64,000 nucleotides of DNA from Thamnocephalis sphaerospora (Eukaryota; Zoopagomycota; Zoopagomycetes; Zoopagales; Sigmoideomycetaceae), in assembly GCA_003614735.1 (NCBI GenBank), contig KZ992425.1:40391-104390 (forward strand), read 5' to 3'. The notes under the pieces were generated by a model. That model was not told the origin of the DNA. It worked only from the letters and a program-made list of their open reading frames with translations, and searched no databases. Shown piece after piece: positions 11,579 through 21,929 of the stretch. Both the position numbers and the translations under genes were made by a program. Each line of letters begins with the position of its first letter. The stretch's first letter is position 1.

Positions 11579-14500
11579 TTATGCGCCACCGATCGACTTG
11601 GACGTCTGGCCATTGCGGCGAGCGCTGCGTTGATCGCGTAGGATCCGCACTAGCTGATCCCACTCGGCCGTATGAATGCGCGCCATCTCCTCTGCCTCAC
11701 GCCTCTGCCTTTCACCAAGTTCGATCAGGCTCGGGTCGTTGATGTCCAGGTCGTTCAGCTCATCATCCCCCCATTGCATGTCGGGCGCTGAAGAGCGTGG
11801 CGACAAGTGGTCCGGATGCGGCGGCGATATGGGCGGCCCATGCGTCGGGCTTGTAAGCGGCAGCGGGATGAGCGGCGTGGTTGTCCCGATCATCGGTGGC
11901 GACGAAATACCGGTGGCCAAGGGCGCGGCCGGGTCGGCCAGTGCCGGATCAACCGTGACGCCGATGCCCGCGGTTGATGGGGCACGCGCTACGAGCACTT
12001 CGGCAAACACGGGTGCTTGCGCGTGTTCACTAGCAGGCACACCGGGTGATTTGGCCGGTTTGACCAAGCCGTCTTCGCCTAAACGCGGTGAGCCAAAAAG
12101 CGGCGACCCAAGGGATGTGTTGCCGGTGGCTGCCGTGCTACCAGCCGTCAACTCGCCATGGTCACTGCGCGGGGACGAACCGGTAGACTGACCAAGCATA
12201 GTGCCAATTGTGGTAGATGGCCCGGACTGCGCGCGCTTCCGAGAATGTGCAGCAGCAGCAGCGGCGGCGGCAACAGCTGCTGGAGAGGACACATAGCCTG
12301 GGGCCGACCCAACGCCAACAAAGTGCGACGCTGGTACCGACGCGCGACGTGGACTTTGCGCCGTTAGAGCATCCCGATAGTCGACAAACGACTCGCCAGG
12401 CCTGGTCACGGGGGCAGCCATGCCACGGCCCAAGCCATAAGCATGTGGATCGTAGTAGCGCTGCGTGTGCGGATCGCTCGGATACATGCACGAATGTGCC
12501 ATGATGGGCGGTGCAAAGTCACTCGAGTCGCTTAGAGATGCAGGAATTGCCGTTGCTAGCCCTTGCTGACTGTAGAACGACTGCTGCTGCTGCTGCTGCT
12601 GTGCCGCCACCATGGTCGCTCTCGATCCTGGCGATGAGCCAGGGGCCGGATAGGCCTGTGCAGCGTTCACATAAGAGTACAGCAGAGGTGCGGCACCTGA
12701 TGAGGCTGAACGCCGATGGCCAAGCGGAACGTTTTGCGGCAGAGATGTAGCCAGTCCTGGACTATGGGCGACCGGGGAACCGGGCATGGGCGCATCCATG
12801 ATGGAATGGCCCTGTGACATGCGCTGTTGGTGATGTGCAATGTACACAGGCGACGTTGGCGCATGCTGAAGAGTATGTCGAGCCAGCGGTATGCACATCT
12901 CGTCCTGGCTACGGCCGGAGCTAAGACCAGAACCGCTGCGCCTTATACCCGCTATCATCATGCTAGCCGACTGAGGGCCGCTATCGTTTGAGCTAACCGA
13001 CCCAATGGCCGTGTTGATGACCAGCTCCGAGGTGGCCAACACGCGGGACACCGTCTGCCGAATATTGCGTACTGCCAGGTTGCGGTCTGCCTCATCGAGA
13101 ACCTCTTCACGTACCATTTCATCAACCACGTCTTCCGGTGTGTCTTGGTCTAGCACAAACGGAAACTTTACGCACTTTGGCTTGACGTCACCGGCGCGTC
13201 GCTGAGTCATTTTTAGAAGCAGCGTACCGCCTTCCTGACGCTTCACCAGATCCACCTGGCCATGCTGTGCCGGTTGCGCCATTAAGGGCGTGCTGGCCGC
13301 CGTACTTGTTGCCGTGCTGCTAATGAACATTCCATCGGCGTGCATACGCGCATAGTCGTTCGGCTGCAAATGGGCTGGAGCTGCAGCTGCCGGAGGCATT
13401 ACCTGACGGAGTGTGGTCGGCGCACTGAGCGTCGCCGAGTCTACCATGGTGCCCTGAATGCCAAGCAGCTGGCTGGAGTGCGAGTGCTCTATACCAACCG
13501 GCGTCGCAAGTCTAGCCAGCTGGGCGGCATCCAGCGAACTGGTCCGATGCAAGTCTAGAGGAAGCATTGGCACGCCAGGTCCGGACAGTACGGCGCCAGG
13601 TGTGCCGGCAGGCATGGTGCTACCAGAATTGCCTAGATTGGCCGTTAGCAGTCCGGCCGATAGCGCGCTTTTGCCTCCAGTTGGCTGGCGCAGCAAGTCC
13701 AGGCTGGTGTCTACGCTGGCCGTACCTAGAAGCACGCCCGCACCTACGGATGAGCGACGATTCCCCAAAGTCACTGGCGCAATTTGCGCATCATGCTGTT
13801 GTGGTGGCATACCGGCATTTACCGGATCCATGGGCGGGGTGCCCTCTGCGGTAAGGAACGGATGATGCAGCAGCTCGGCGGCAGTCGGACGTTCTTCTGG
13901 GTTAAAGCGCAGGCACGCCTCGATCAGCTCGCGCAATGGACCTTGCTCGATCTTGTCTAGTGCCAGCGGCTTGATACCGTTGGTGACCTTTTTGTAAATC
14001 TGCGCCTGATTGGTGCACTCGCTGTACGGGTAGTCCTTGGTGACCATCTCCAGCACGCACATGCCGAATGCATACACGTCTACCTTTTCATCGTACTTTT
14101 CGTCGTAAAGCTCAGGTGCCATAAACTCGGGCGTGCCAATGACCGAGGTGACGTGCCGCAGCGGCTTCACCGTGGCCAAGCCTAGATCGCCCAACTTCAC
14201 TTCACCCGTGTTGCCGTTGACGAATATGTTTTCGCACTTGAGATCGCGGTGAATGACTGGCGGATGGCAGTTGTGCAGGTAAGAAAGGCCGCTGAGTACC
14301 TGTCGGCAGATGAGCTTGAGAAATTTCGGGCGGATTCCACCGGACGTTTTGCGCAGATAGCGCTTGAGCGTGCCCGAAGTCATCAGCTCGGTGACAAAAT
14401 AGACAGTCTCGCCGCCGTTGGCAGCGGGCGCAGTCCACGCGTAATAAAGCCGAATAACGTTGGGATGGCGAAGGGCGCTGAGCAGTGTCACCTCGGAACG

Positions 14501-14767
14501 CAGCTTGCCGGCATCGAGCGTGGTGAGATGATCGACGCGCAGCTGGTTCCATGCCACTTCCACACCTTCCTCCTCGTCGAATGCGCGCCAGACAGTCTTA
14601 TAGGCGCCTTTACCTAGGGGTTCTGCGTAGCGGATGAAACGGCCCGACGGATCGCGATCAACCACCTGCGGCGGCGGTTCATCGTCGTCGTCATCGGCCT
14701 CGGCCGCGCGTATTCGCTCATCCTCTGTCGTACGGCAAGAGGACGACGCATCGCTAGGCAGCACCAT
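11579..14767 (-). CDS. WNK-type (with-no-lysine) protein kinase
   Basis: A Ser/Thr kinase of the WNK family, which in animals senses chloride and osmotic stress and phosphorylates OSR1/SPAK kinases. Single exon, 1062 aa. The kinase domain spans about 46-305. The Lys normally on strand 3 is absent (VAWNQL, Asn74); instead a Lys lies in the glycine loop (GKGAYKTVW, Lys57), the defining WNK trait. Other landmarks: IHRDLKCENIF, DLGLATV (the WNK-type DLG, with leucines corresponding to the chloride-binding pair) and SVIGTPEFMAPELYDEKYDE, with Ser208 at the activation-loop site. Residues about 515-578 (TLLLKMTQRR...CVKFPFVLDQD...ADRNLAVRNI) match the OSR1-C/CCT-like autoinhibitory fold found after WNK kinase domains. 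The rest is Ser/Pro/Ala/Gln-rich and probably disordered, ending in a short charged helix. WNKs are absent from budding and fission yeast. Confidence 0.95.
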   Translation of the reverse strand: MVLPSDASSSCRTTEDERIRAAEADDDDDEPPPQVVDRDPSGRFIRYAEPLGKGAYKTVWRAFDEEEGVEVAWNQLRVDHLTTLDAGKLRSEVTLLSALRHPNVIRLYYAWTAPAANGGETVYFVTELMTSGTLKRYLRKTSGGIRPKFLKLICRQVLSGLSYLHNCHPPVIHRDLKCENIFVNGNTGEVKLGDLGLATVKPLRHVTSVIGTPEFMAPELYDEKYDEKVDVYAFGMCVLEMVTKDYPYSECTNQAQIYKKVTNGIKPLALDKIEQGPLRELIEACLRFNPEERPTAAELLHHPFLTAEGTPPMDPVNAGMPPQQHDAQIAPVTLGNRRSSVGAGVLLGTASVDTSLDLLRQPTGGKSALSAGLLTANLGNSGSTMPAGTPGAVLSGPGVPMLPLDLHRTSSLDAAQLARLATPVGIEHSHSSQLLGIQGTMVDSATLSAPTTLRQVMPPAAAAPAHLQPNDYARMHADGMFISSTATSTAASTPLMAQPAQHGQVDLVKRQEGGTLLLKMTQRRAGDVKPKCVKFPFVLDQDTPEDVVDEMVREEVLDEADRNLAVRNIRQTVSRVLATSELVINTAIGSVSSNDSGPQSASMMIAGIRRSGSGLSSGRSQDEMCIPLARHTLQHAPTSPVYIAHHQQRMSQGHSIMDAPMPGSPVAHSPGLATSLPQNVPLGHRRSASSGAAPLLYSYVNAAQAYPAPGSSPGSRATMVAAQQQQQQQSFYSQQGLATAIPASLSDSSDFAPPIMAHSCMYPSDPHTQRYYDPHAYGLGRGMAAPVTRPGESFVDYRDALTAQSPRRASVPASHFVGVGSAPGYVSSPAAVAAAAAAAAHSRKRAQSGPSTTIGTMLGQSTGSSPRSDHGELTAGSTAATGNTSLGSPLFGSPRLGEDGLVKPAKSPGVPASEHAQAPVFAEVLVARAPSTAGIGVTVDPALADPAAPLATGISSPPMIGTTTPLIPLPLTSPTHGPPISPPHPDHLSPRSSAPDMQWGDDELNDLDINDPSLIELGERQRREAEEMARIHTAEWDQLVRILRDQRSARRNGQTSKSIGGA

Positions 14768-15370
14768 GGTCGGCTGCAGAAACAGAGAGCGGCGCAGCGA
14801 CGATAGTCGACACTACCAAACAAAGAATGTATCGACTGGCTGAGGTGAACAAAGGTAAACGAGCGCGGCAGCGTATCTGTGTGCAAGACTGACGTTGCTC
14901 TAGAGTGGCGGCTGTGTCGTCAGGGAGTGAGATCACAAATGGCACGGACGGTGATACGGCTGTGAGCGTGCAACACCAAAGTTGGGCTGCTGAGAGAACA
15001 GCCAGTATAGTGGTCGGTTGGATGCACAGAGAACGTACGGCAAACAAAAGAGTGATCCGACCAGCAGTCTGACGATGCGTAGTGCGCTAAGGCCTAGATG
15101 AGAGACTGGGCCAACAGGATGATGGAAGTTCTCGTTACGTGCTGGAAAGAGTGCGCGTAGTCTGCAGGTGATACGAGAATGCGCATTGATCAGCTATGGA
15201 TGCTCCAGCCAGGCCACACGACGGACACATGCCCCATCGGGCCAAAAGCACTTACCGCTAGCGTAACGGACAGCGAGTGGATTGGGTCGACACGGCCAGC
15301 GAGCGAATCTGTGTACACCACGACAGTAGCGCGCAAGATCCGACTGTCTGGCAGTGTACAGCGTATCGGG

Positions 15371-15763
15371 TTAATCCTTTTGCAGGTGGCAAAACGAATT
15401 TGCTGCGTGCGCGGCGATGAAATCTTTGGCTATAATATAAGCGTCAACAAAACTAGGCGTTAGTTTGCGAATAGTCACCGTGGGGCCGGCGGTAGGGTAC
15501 GACAAGAAACGAATAAGACGCTGGTGTTGCTGTTGCTGCTGCGGCCATGTGTTACGAGCAGGCGCCGATGAGCGTAGCAGCATGTAGTACGCTGCAGATG
15601 CTTTGAAAAAAAGGAGAAAGGGAAAAGAGGGGCGGAAAGCGCATACAGAAAAGGTGTGCGTGCAGGTACGATATTTACAGCCCACGGGACCAAGCTGGCT
15701 CATGCCGATGCCGAGTAACTGCCGAGCGTTGTAGGCAATGGCAAAGAACAGACGATCAAGCAT
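15371..15763 (-). CDS. Possible small protein upstream of the WNK gene (weak)
   Basis: An open frame of 130 codons on the minus strand, read continuously. The codons look gene-like at both ends (MLDRLFFAIAYNARQLLGIG at the start; TVTIRKLTPSFVDAYIIAKD near the end). The middle (about 15690-15600) is a pyrimidine-rich stretch with GTAAAT at its start and TCTGCAG at its end, which could be an intron that keeps frame. A short glutamine run lies in the second half. There is no recognised domain. It could instead be part of the WNK leader. Confidence 0.28.
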   Translation of the reverse strand: MLDRLFFAIAYNARQLLGIGMSQLGPVGCKYRTCTHTFSVCAFRPSFPFLLFFKASAAYYMLLRSSAPARNTWPQQQQQHQRLIRFLSYPTAGPTVTIRKLTPSFVDAYIIAKDFIAAHAANSFCHLQKD

Positions 15764-16872
15764 AACGAGCTGCTTGCCGACTCTACACTAGCTCGGCTGC
15801 AAATCAGTACCGACAATGTGGCTGACGCGACAGGGCACTGGGCAACATTTGCATTATGGTCCACCGTATCCAAAAAAGCGTCAGTTAAGCATAATGAGAG
15901 CGCCTGTTGGGGATCGAGCACGCAATAGGCACGTGTCACGCTACAGCCATCTACACCTGTGCTGAAGGATTGCGCTGCTACAGCGCACGTATGCATGTGC
16001 GTGCACGGCTGGTCTCTCATGTCGACACACCCCAAAGAAAAGAGCCAATGTACGCTGCCACGTCATGGCGCTTGGCCATTCGTAGAATTTGCATATCATC
16101 GACAGGAGCGCCTGCCGCCACAGGCCTGGATCGCGCGCAAGGTTGTGCCACCCAAGAATGTCGCCCTGCCAAAGAGCACGTGTATCGATGCGTCTGCAAA
16201 AGATGATAGCGCACGCGTATTGAACCGGCTGCTGCGGCTGCATCGTGCAGCCTGCAATGTGACAAGGCCGCTGCCAAAGTCTGTGGTACGCGATGCATGC
16301 TGATGAAGCGGCGCCATCGTTCCCAGGCGACGATCCCAGACAGGGATGGGCAAGGTGTTCTCACCCAGCCGTGCCCGCCCACCGGCTGCCATGCTCAATG
16401 CGACAAGGTATGCGAGCGATCGTTCATCCGAAACACGCTCGATACGCCTGCTTGTAAGCCGAAAAAGTGCATGCTGCCAATCCGCCGCGTATATCGCCAA
16501 CACCGTTCATGCAAACACCGTGCACAGATGCCGCTCGGTGCATGGCTGACTAGCAAGCCAGGTGTGCGCCCCTGTCGCTAAAGCACGCTCGCAACGACGT
16601 CATTCGAGCAAAGATGGCTTGGCGTAAGACAAGCGAGGCGCGCCGAGCCATCGCTTGCGCGCACACCGTTACACCGCAACGGACTGCCTAGCAGATCGCC
16701 CTGCTGGGCGGTGACAACGCTGTCGACGGCGGCGGCGTAGATGGCGCCAGGATGCCGCTGCATTGTTGTCCTATCATCCTTACCGTATTGATTCCGTTCT
16801 GTCAACGTTTACAGAGTGCACACGGCGGTTGGTGCAGAAGGATGGTGAAAAGACAGCGATAGCGAAAGAACA

Positions 16873-16912
16873 AGAGAGAGAGAGAGAGAGAGAGAGTGTG
16901 TGTGTGTGTGTG
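16873..16912. repeat. Compound (GA)n(GT)n microsatellite
   Basis: About 12 GA units are followed without a break by about 8 GT units. Confidence 0.95.
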
Positions 16913-18011
16913 GATGAGAAACGAGCAGGGAGAGGCAAAGGCTGGGTAAATGAGGAGAAACGGGCAGGGCGGTGCGCACAGCGTCTCCTAGTCTACGTGT
17001 TGTGATCCGCGGGAGAAGATGAGCACCGTACGCTCTTGACGAACACGATGCTGCGTAGACGCGTCGCGACCGCTGATGCGGCGACGAACCAACAGTCACA
17101 AAAGTGCTGTGAGCTACGACGCGCGTGGATGCGGGCGTATTGCCTACCAGCGCACGCGTAGCGTGTTTGCCACGCGCCAATTGTGGCGACACGGCAGAAA
17201 GCAAGTCCGATAGACCACCAAATATCGAGTAGACACGTCGAGCACGCTGCTATGCATGCCAGGCGGGTCTCTGCGCGTGCACGTGTATATCACGGAGTCG
17301 AGCGATGGTGCCGAGTAAGCTGTGAGCGGATCCGAGCGCGTCGACGTGTAAGCACTGCCGACACCACACTGGCAATCCAAGCTGGCCGGCCGAGATGGGT
17401 AGAGCGCGAGTGATACGAGCTGCAAATCAGGCACGGCTGTGCTGCGCGCACGCTGGATTCCGTGGGCTATTTGTGTACGATGGAGGGGGCAAGGTGGACA
17501 CCAGCAATTCGCCGCTACCACGACGTCTGGGCGTCACGCAAAGTCAAACGCTGCGCTCTGGGCCCGTGGGGTGAGTGTACAGGCACCTGTGGATCGGACG
17601 AGCGGCCACCGCTACGTTGCTGGTAGGGCAGCCGGCAAAGCACGGCGGCGAAATGGCGGCCGAACTGTGTGCAATCAGGAGGGAGAGCGTTCGGAATGAA
17701 GAGGGCGTGGGTGCGATGCGCCGGCACGGAGGCGGTGGCAGATGAGTGAAAAGCAAGCAGACCCAAGCGGAGTGACGCGCGTGGGAGTGAATGCCAGCAG
17801 AGCGGCCGACCGAGCAGACCGGCAGGCTAAAGAGGATGGAAAGGCACGATTGCAAGGCGTCGACTGCCAACAGAGAACGTTGGAAAGAGCGTTTGCGCGA
17901 ACGTGGATGGGTGGGTGGTGCAGTGGCGGTGATAGCGAGGGGGATAGTGACAATGAAGGAGTTGAATAGGTGGACTGAGCAAGAGGAAACGTGTGAGTGT
18001 TTGTGTGTTTG

Positions 18012-18051
18012 TCTCTCTCTCTCTCTGTGTGTGTGTGCGTGTGTGTGTGTG
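18012..18051. repeat. Compound (CT)n(GT)n microsatellite
   Basis: A CT run passes directly into a GT run with one GC interruption. It has the same two-part design as the repeat about 1.1 kb to its left, with the first block in opposite strand orientation. Confidence 0.95.
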
Positions 18052-19196
18052 CAAGAGTGCGGCCGCATGTGCCAGGTCCATGCAAAACGCTCTTCAGTAG
18101 TGTAGACCAAAGAATGACGAAAGAAAAAACCAAAAAAGGCCGCTGGCAAAAAGTCAGCCACTGTGCGCTGTATCTTGGGCTAACCAGGAGCGTACGGTGA
18201 TGTGTGGGGCCAAACGAGGACAGGGCAACGTGGCCTGCGTAGCCTCCTCCATGGTCGCCAGCGTCAAGAAAGTAGAAGGCTGTCGTAATCTGCGTTACAG
18301 TGGCGCATGCCGACACGCAGACGATATGCTCAGCTATGCTGGGCAGCAGCCCGCGTGCTGCTGCTGCTGCCGAACTACGGCACCATGGCGGTCCGCCATG
18401 GTCATGGCATTTGAGCTTTCTACGCACGACGACATGGCTGCCTTGGTGCCGCCCTAGCACGGCAACATGGCGCGACAGCATGGACGCTGGTCGCTAAGCA
18501 GCATGTCACGCGGCCGGCAAACACTCAACATGCATTCACTCGTCTATGCGCGCCCACCTACACCTGGGCCAGCATGAACGCACGCTGCCACCACGTTGCA
18601 GCGTCCAAGCGCGACGGGGTGCAGGCGGCGCTTCAAGCGAACCGGTCGAGGGTCCACGTGCCTGCCTTGCCCGGCGCAGAGGTAGGCATCGGCTGAATGC
18701 TGTGGAGAAGGACACCTGTGCTGTGTCGCAATAGGCAGGCGATCATGCTTATCGCAGCAGACCCACGAGGCGGCCGCGTAAACCACTGCAGCCGATGTGC
18801 CTGCGCCTGATATGCCTGGTGGCCGCCTGTACGGTGTGGCTGTGCGGTGTACGTATGTGGGCTTTGAACGGGCGTTGCTACGTCATGGTGTACCACCACC
18901 GCCTGTGACCAGCGTATAGCATACACGATCGCTTTGCGCTGTAGACGGCCGCTGCAATCCACGTAGAACATGAGGTAGCCGGTGCTGGTAGCCCTCGACT
19001 GTGCTCAGGTGGATCTGCTATGCGGCATGCCCTATGGCGTTGCGGGCATAGTCTGCGCGTGGCAGTGGGGGATCAGTGGCGACTAAACACACACACACGC
19101 TTGAGGCCGTGTCGCTTCTTTTGTCGTCTATACGCGTGACCTTTGAACGGCGGTCTACCCCTTTCTTGAACGTTCTCACGACAGCACACCTGCTCG

Positions 19197-19231
19197 CACA
19201 CACACACACACACACACATACACACGCACAC
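19197..19231. repeat. (CA)n microsatellite
   Basis: About 11 perfect CA units followed by imperfect units (ATACACACGCACAC). Confidence 0.95.
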
Positions 19232-20303
19232 TGACCTGCTTGCTGCCGTCCTTTGCACGACCCTCTGTGCGTACGACCTGGTCGTCTGCCCTCCGTTGCC
19301 ACGGTAAAGATCGCCATCGCCTTCTCACGTTGCCCGTAGCGACCGTAGCAACGATCACCGTTGCTGGCGCAGTTGCATGCGACGCGTGCTCATCCGGCCC
19401 AGCACACGACCTACCGGCTCGTTCCTCTTTCTCGTTCCGTCGACACCCGCGCCCACCAGACTCTGCTGTTGCCACCTTGCCGTGGGCTAGTTTACCGTGC
19501 AAATTCTCTGCCTGTGTACGCCAACGTTTATTCGCTCGCGCCACCTATCAGCTGTTGTCCAGCGTTGGGTAGGTTAGGTCCAGTTGACCGGCAGGACTAC
19601 TTGCCGACCTAGGTAGGCAAAGTTGCGCGACACGTTGCAGCTGGCACCGTGCCCAAGCGAGCACCACTGTCCATGTTTGCTTTTGCGTCTGGTTGCAGTC
19701 TGCCGTACTATAATCTATATCGGTCCGCTAAAGGGCGTTTTGCGCGTACTCGCTCGCGCGGTAATGGCACCACGCTCTGCGGGTCATTCCGGAAGATGGT
19801 GGCACACGACCATGTTTGCGCCATCGCGCTCCATCGCCTGTGGTCGTGCGTCGGCGGCTCGACGGAGAGGCGGTGCACTGGCGCTGAATAGGCAGGGACC
19901 CGGGCTGTCGCAGGAGCTGCGTGACCGTTAAGCTTCACCGCAACATGAGGCGTCGCCTGGGGGTGGTACGGCGGCTCCCTGTGTTGGGGGACTTGTCAAC
20001 ATGCCTGCTTTGGTGTGTACAAGGTCGCCCACATTGGCTAGCCGTGATGGCCGCACGACGAATCCAATTCGCCGGTCAATCGCGGAGCTGTGTTATGTAG
20101 GGACAAGGCAAAGCACATGCTAGCGCAGCGTCCTGGCCATGGCGTATGCCTACGCGCTCACTTGTCGCGGTTCGTTATCCGTCCCGCTGGCACTACGATC
20201 CTGCACGGTTGCGCGGTACATATTAGGCGTCGATGCGTCATTCTATGCGGCGAACAGGTGGCTCGCAGCGCTCCTAGCACGTTTGTTCTTTTGCTCACTC
20301 ATC

Positions 20304-20318
20304 CACACACACACACAC
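20304..20318. repeat. Short (CA)n microsatellite
   Basis: A run of about 7 CA units in a pyrimidine-rich region upstream of the bHLH gene. Confidence 0.85.
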
Positions 20319-21784
20319 CTGAGCATTTATTTCCTTGTCTCTTCTGGACGCTTCCATCGATCACTCTAACGCTTTGATCCACACGCCTATCGCAGCAGTC
20401 TGCATCACCGGCCCTACTTGTCTGCTCGACCTGTCATTTGGTGTGTGCGGTCGTTTGCTACGTCTAACGCTAGAAGGCGTGCAACTGCATTCACGCCAGT
20501 TTCCTCCACATTTTACTTGGCGCACATCGGCTGATATTGTGCTTGTCCGGTGCGTACAGTCTCGGACTGCGTCGGTGCTTGTGCGCGCTACCGTGACGTT
20601 GGTCGCTGCAGTAGCATGTGCGCGCAAAGTGTACATCATCGAGATTTGGTCGGCGCAGCGTGCCACGTCTTTTTTTGACTAGGAGCGTGCTAGCCCTTGT
20701 ATCCCTTTGGCGGCTCCGCGACGCATGACTGTGTTTGAGCCCTTGCCGAGCGAAAGTCTTGCTATTTGTGTCCAACATAGGGCATATCTGTGAGCCTCAC
20801 GCGGGACAAGCGTCGCGCGTGCGTTGGGGGCGTCACCATGTACAGTGGCAGCGGTCGGTGCGGGCGGAGCGCACCTTTTGTTGCATCGTGTGCTTCGGTC
20901 GGGTGGTAGACTTGCCGAATCCAACCTATTTGGTCATACTTGGCACAACTCATCCCACGCTCTTGCTCATGGACGACAAGGAGGTCGTACTGGCCTTGAT
21001 GTAGTCGGTAGACATACAGGTGGGCTGGTGGTGGACTGCCCCGCATCCGTAGGCGCACGCGCCTCACTTTACTTTCACATGTCATTCTGCGCCAACCAGT
21101 GCGCTCGCTTTATCTTGGCGGTATGGCGTATGTTGGCTCGCACATTGGCTACCCGCTCCTTTCCTACCGCTGACGTTTATTCACCTGCTCGCCTGCTGGC
21201 CGGTCTGCTTTTGCGTTTAATAACGACACTGACACGCTTTACGTCGGTCGCTCTTCCTGCCTGCGCACGCTCCGTCTCCTGCCCCATCTTACGCCGTTGC
21301 TTCTACTACGCTCCATCCGCCACCGCTGCCACCGCTGCCACCGCTGCTCTCTCCCTGCCGGGTGCATGCTCTGAGCCTTTGCCCCTTCGAAACACCCGTT
21401 GCCACTACGCCTGCCTGCCCGTTGAACGTGCGCCTCTTACTCGCTCCCTTTTGCTTGACTTTCTCCACGCCTGTCTTTTGTGCTACGCTCAGCCGGCTAC
21501 GATTCTCCACCACCACTGGTTCCGCCGCCTCTCTGCTCTCCTTCTCTCGCCTGCTCGTATCCTTTTCTTCTATTCGTTGACGTTCACGCCTGCTTAGCCT
21601 GCAGTTGACAGCTTACGTACACGCACACCCTGCTTTTTCGCTGTCACTCCATCACGCGCTTCTCTTTGCTATTTTCGCTTCGCTCTCCTTTATTGTGTCG
21701 CATTGTACTGTGTGGTGTTGACGGTTTCTGTGACTGACGTGCTTCTTATTGCTATTGCACACACTAGTAGTTTTCGCCACCATC

Positions 21785-21892
21785 ATGTTGACCTCGCCTG
21801 CTCTCAGCTCTGCTACTGTGGCCGAGCTGGACCGCTCTTCGCTGCCACTGACTGCCTGGCTGCAACATACTCAATCGCAGCAACAGCAGCAG

Positions 21893-21929
<37 letters not shown>

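Larger units (their letters stand above)
15764..21784. other. Gene-poor stretch of about 6 kb with microsatellites
   Basis: No conserved coding segment could be found on either strand. Long open frames exist, but all are Cys/Arg/Ser/His-rich and explained by base composition. The minus strand is pyrimidine-rich in parts of 16.8-18.2 kb and the plus strand from about 19.2 to 21.78 kb, so the ends look like long leaders of the WNK gene (leftward) and of the bHLH gene (rightward). Four dinucleotide repeats lie inside and are listed separately. No tRNA B-box, rRNA or snRNA was recognised by eye. Confidence 0.45.

Noticed and set aside
17675-18481. Minus-strand open frame of 268 codons containing THTHTH and RERERE runs
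   Set aside because: It reads through microsatellites in an otherwise random-looking sequence; no domain.
20824-21597. Plus-strand open frame of 257 codons before the bHLH gene
   Set aside because: Pyrimidine-rich leader; Leu/Arg/Ala/Cys-rich with an ACC/GCT repeat, no recognisable fold.
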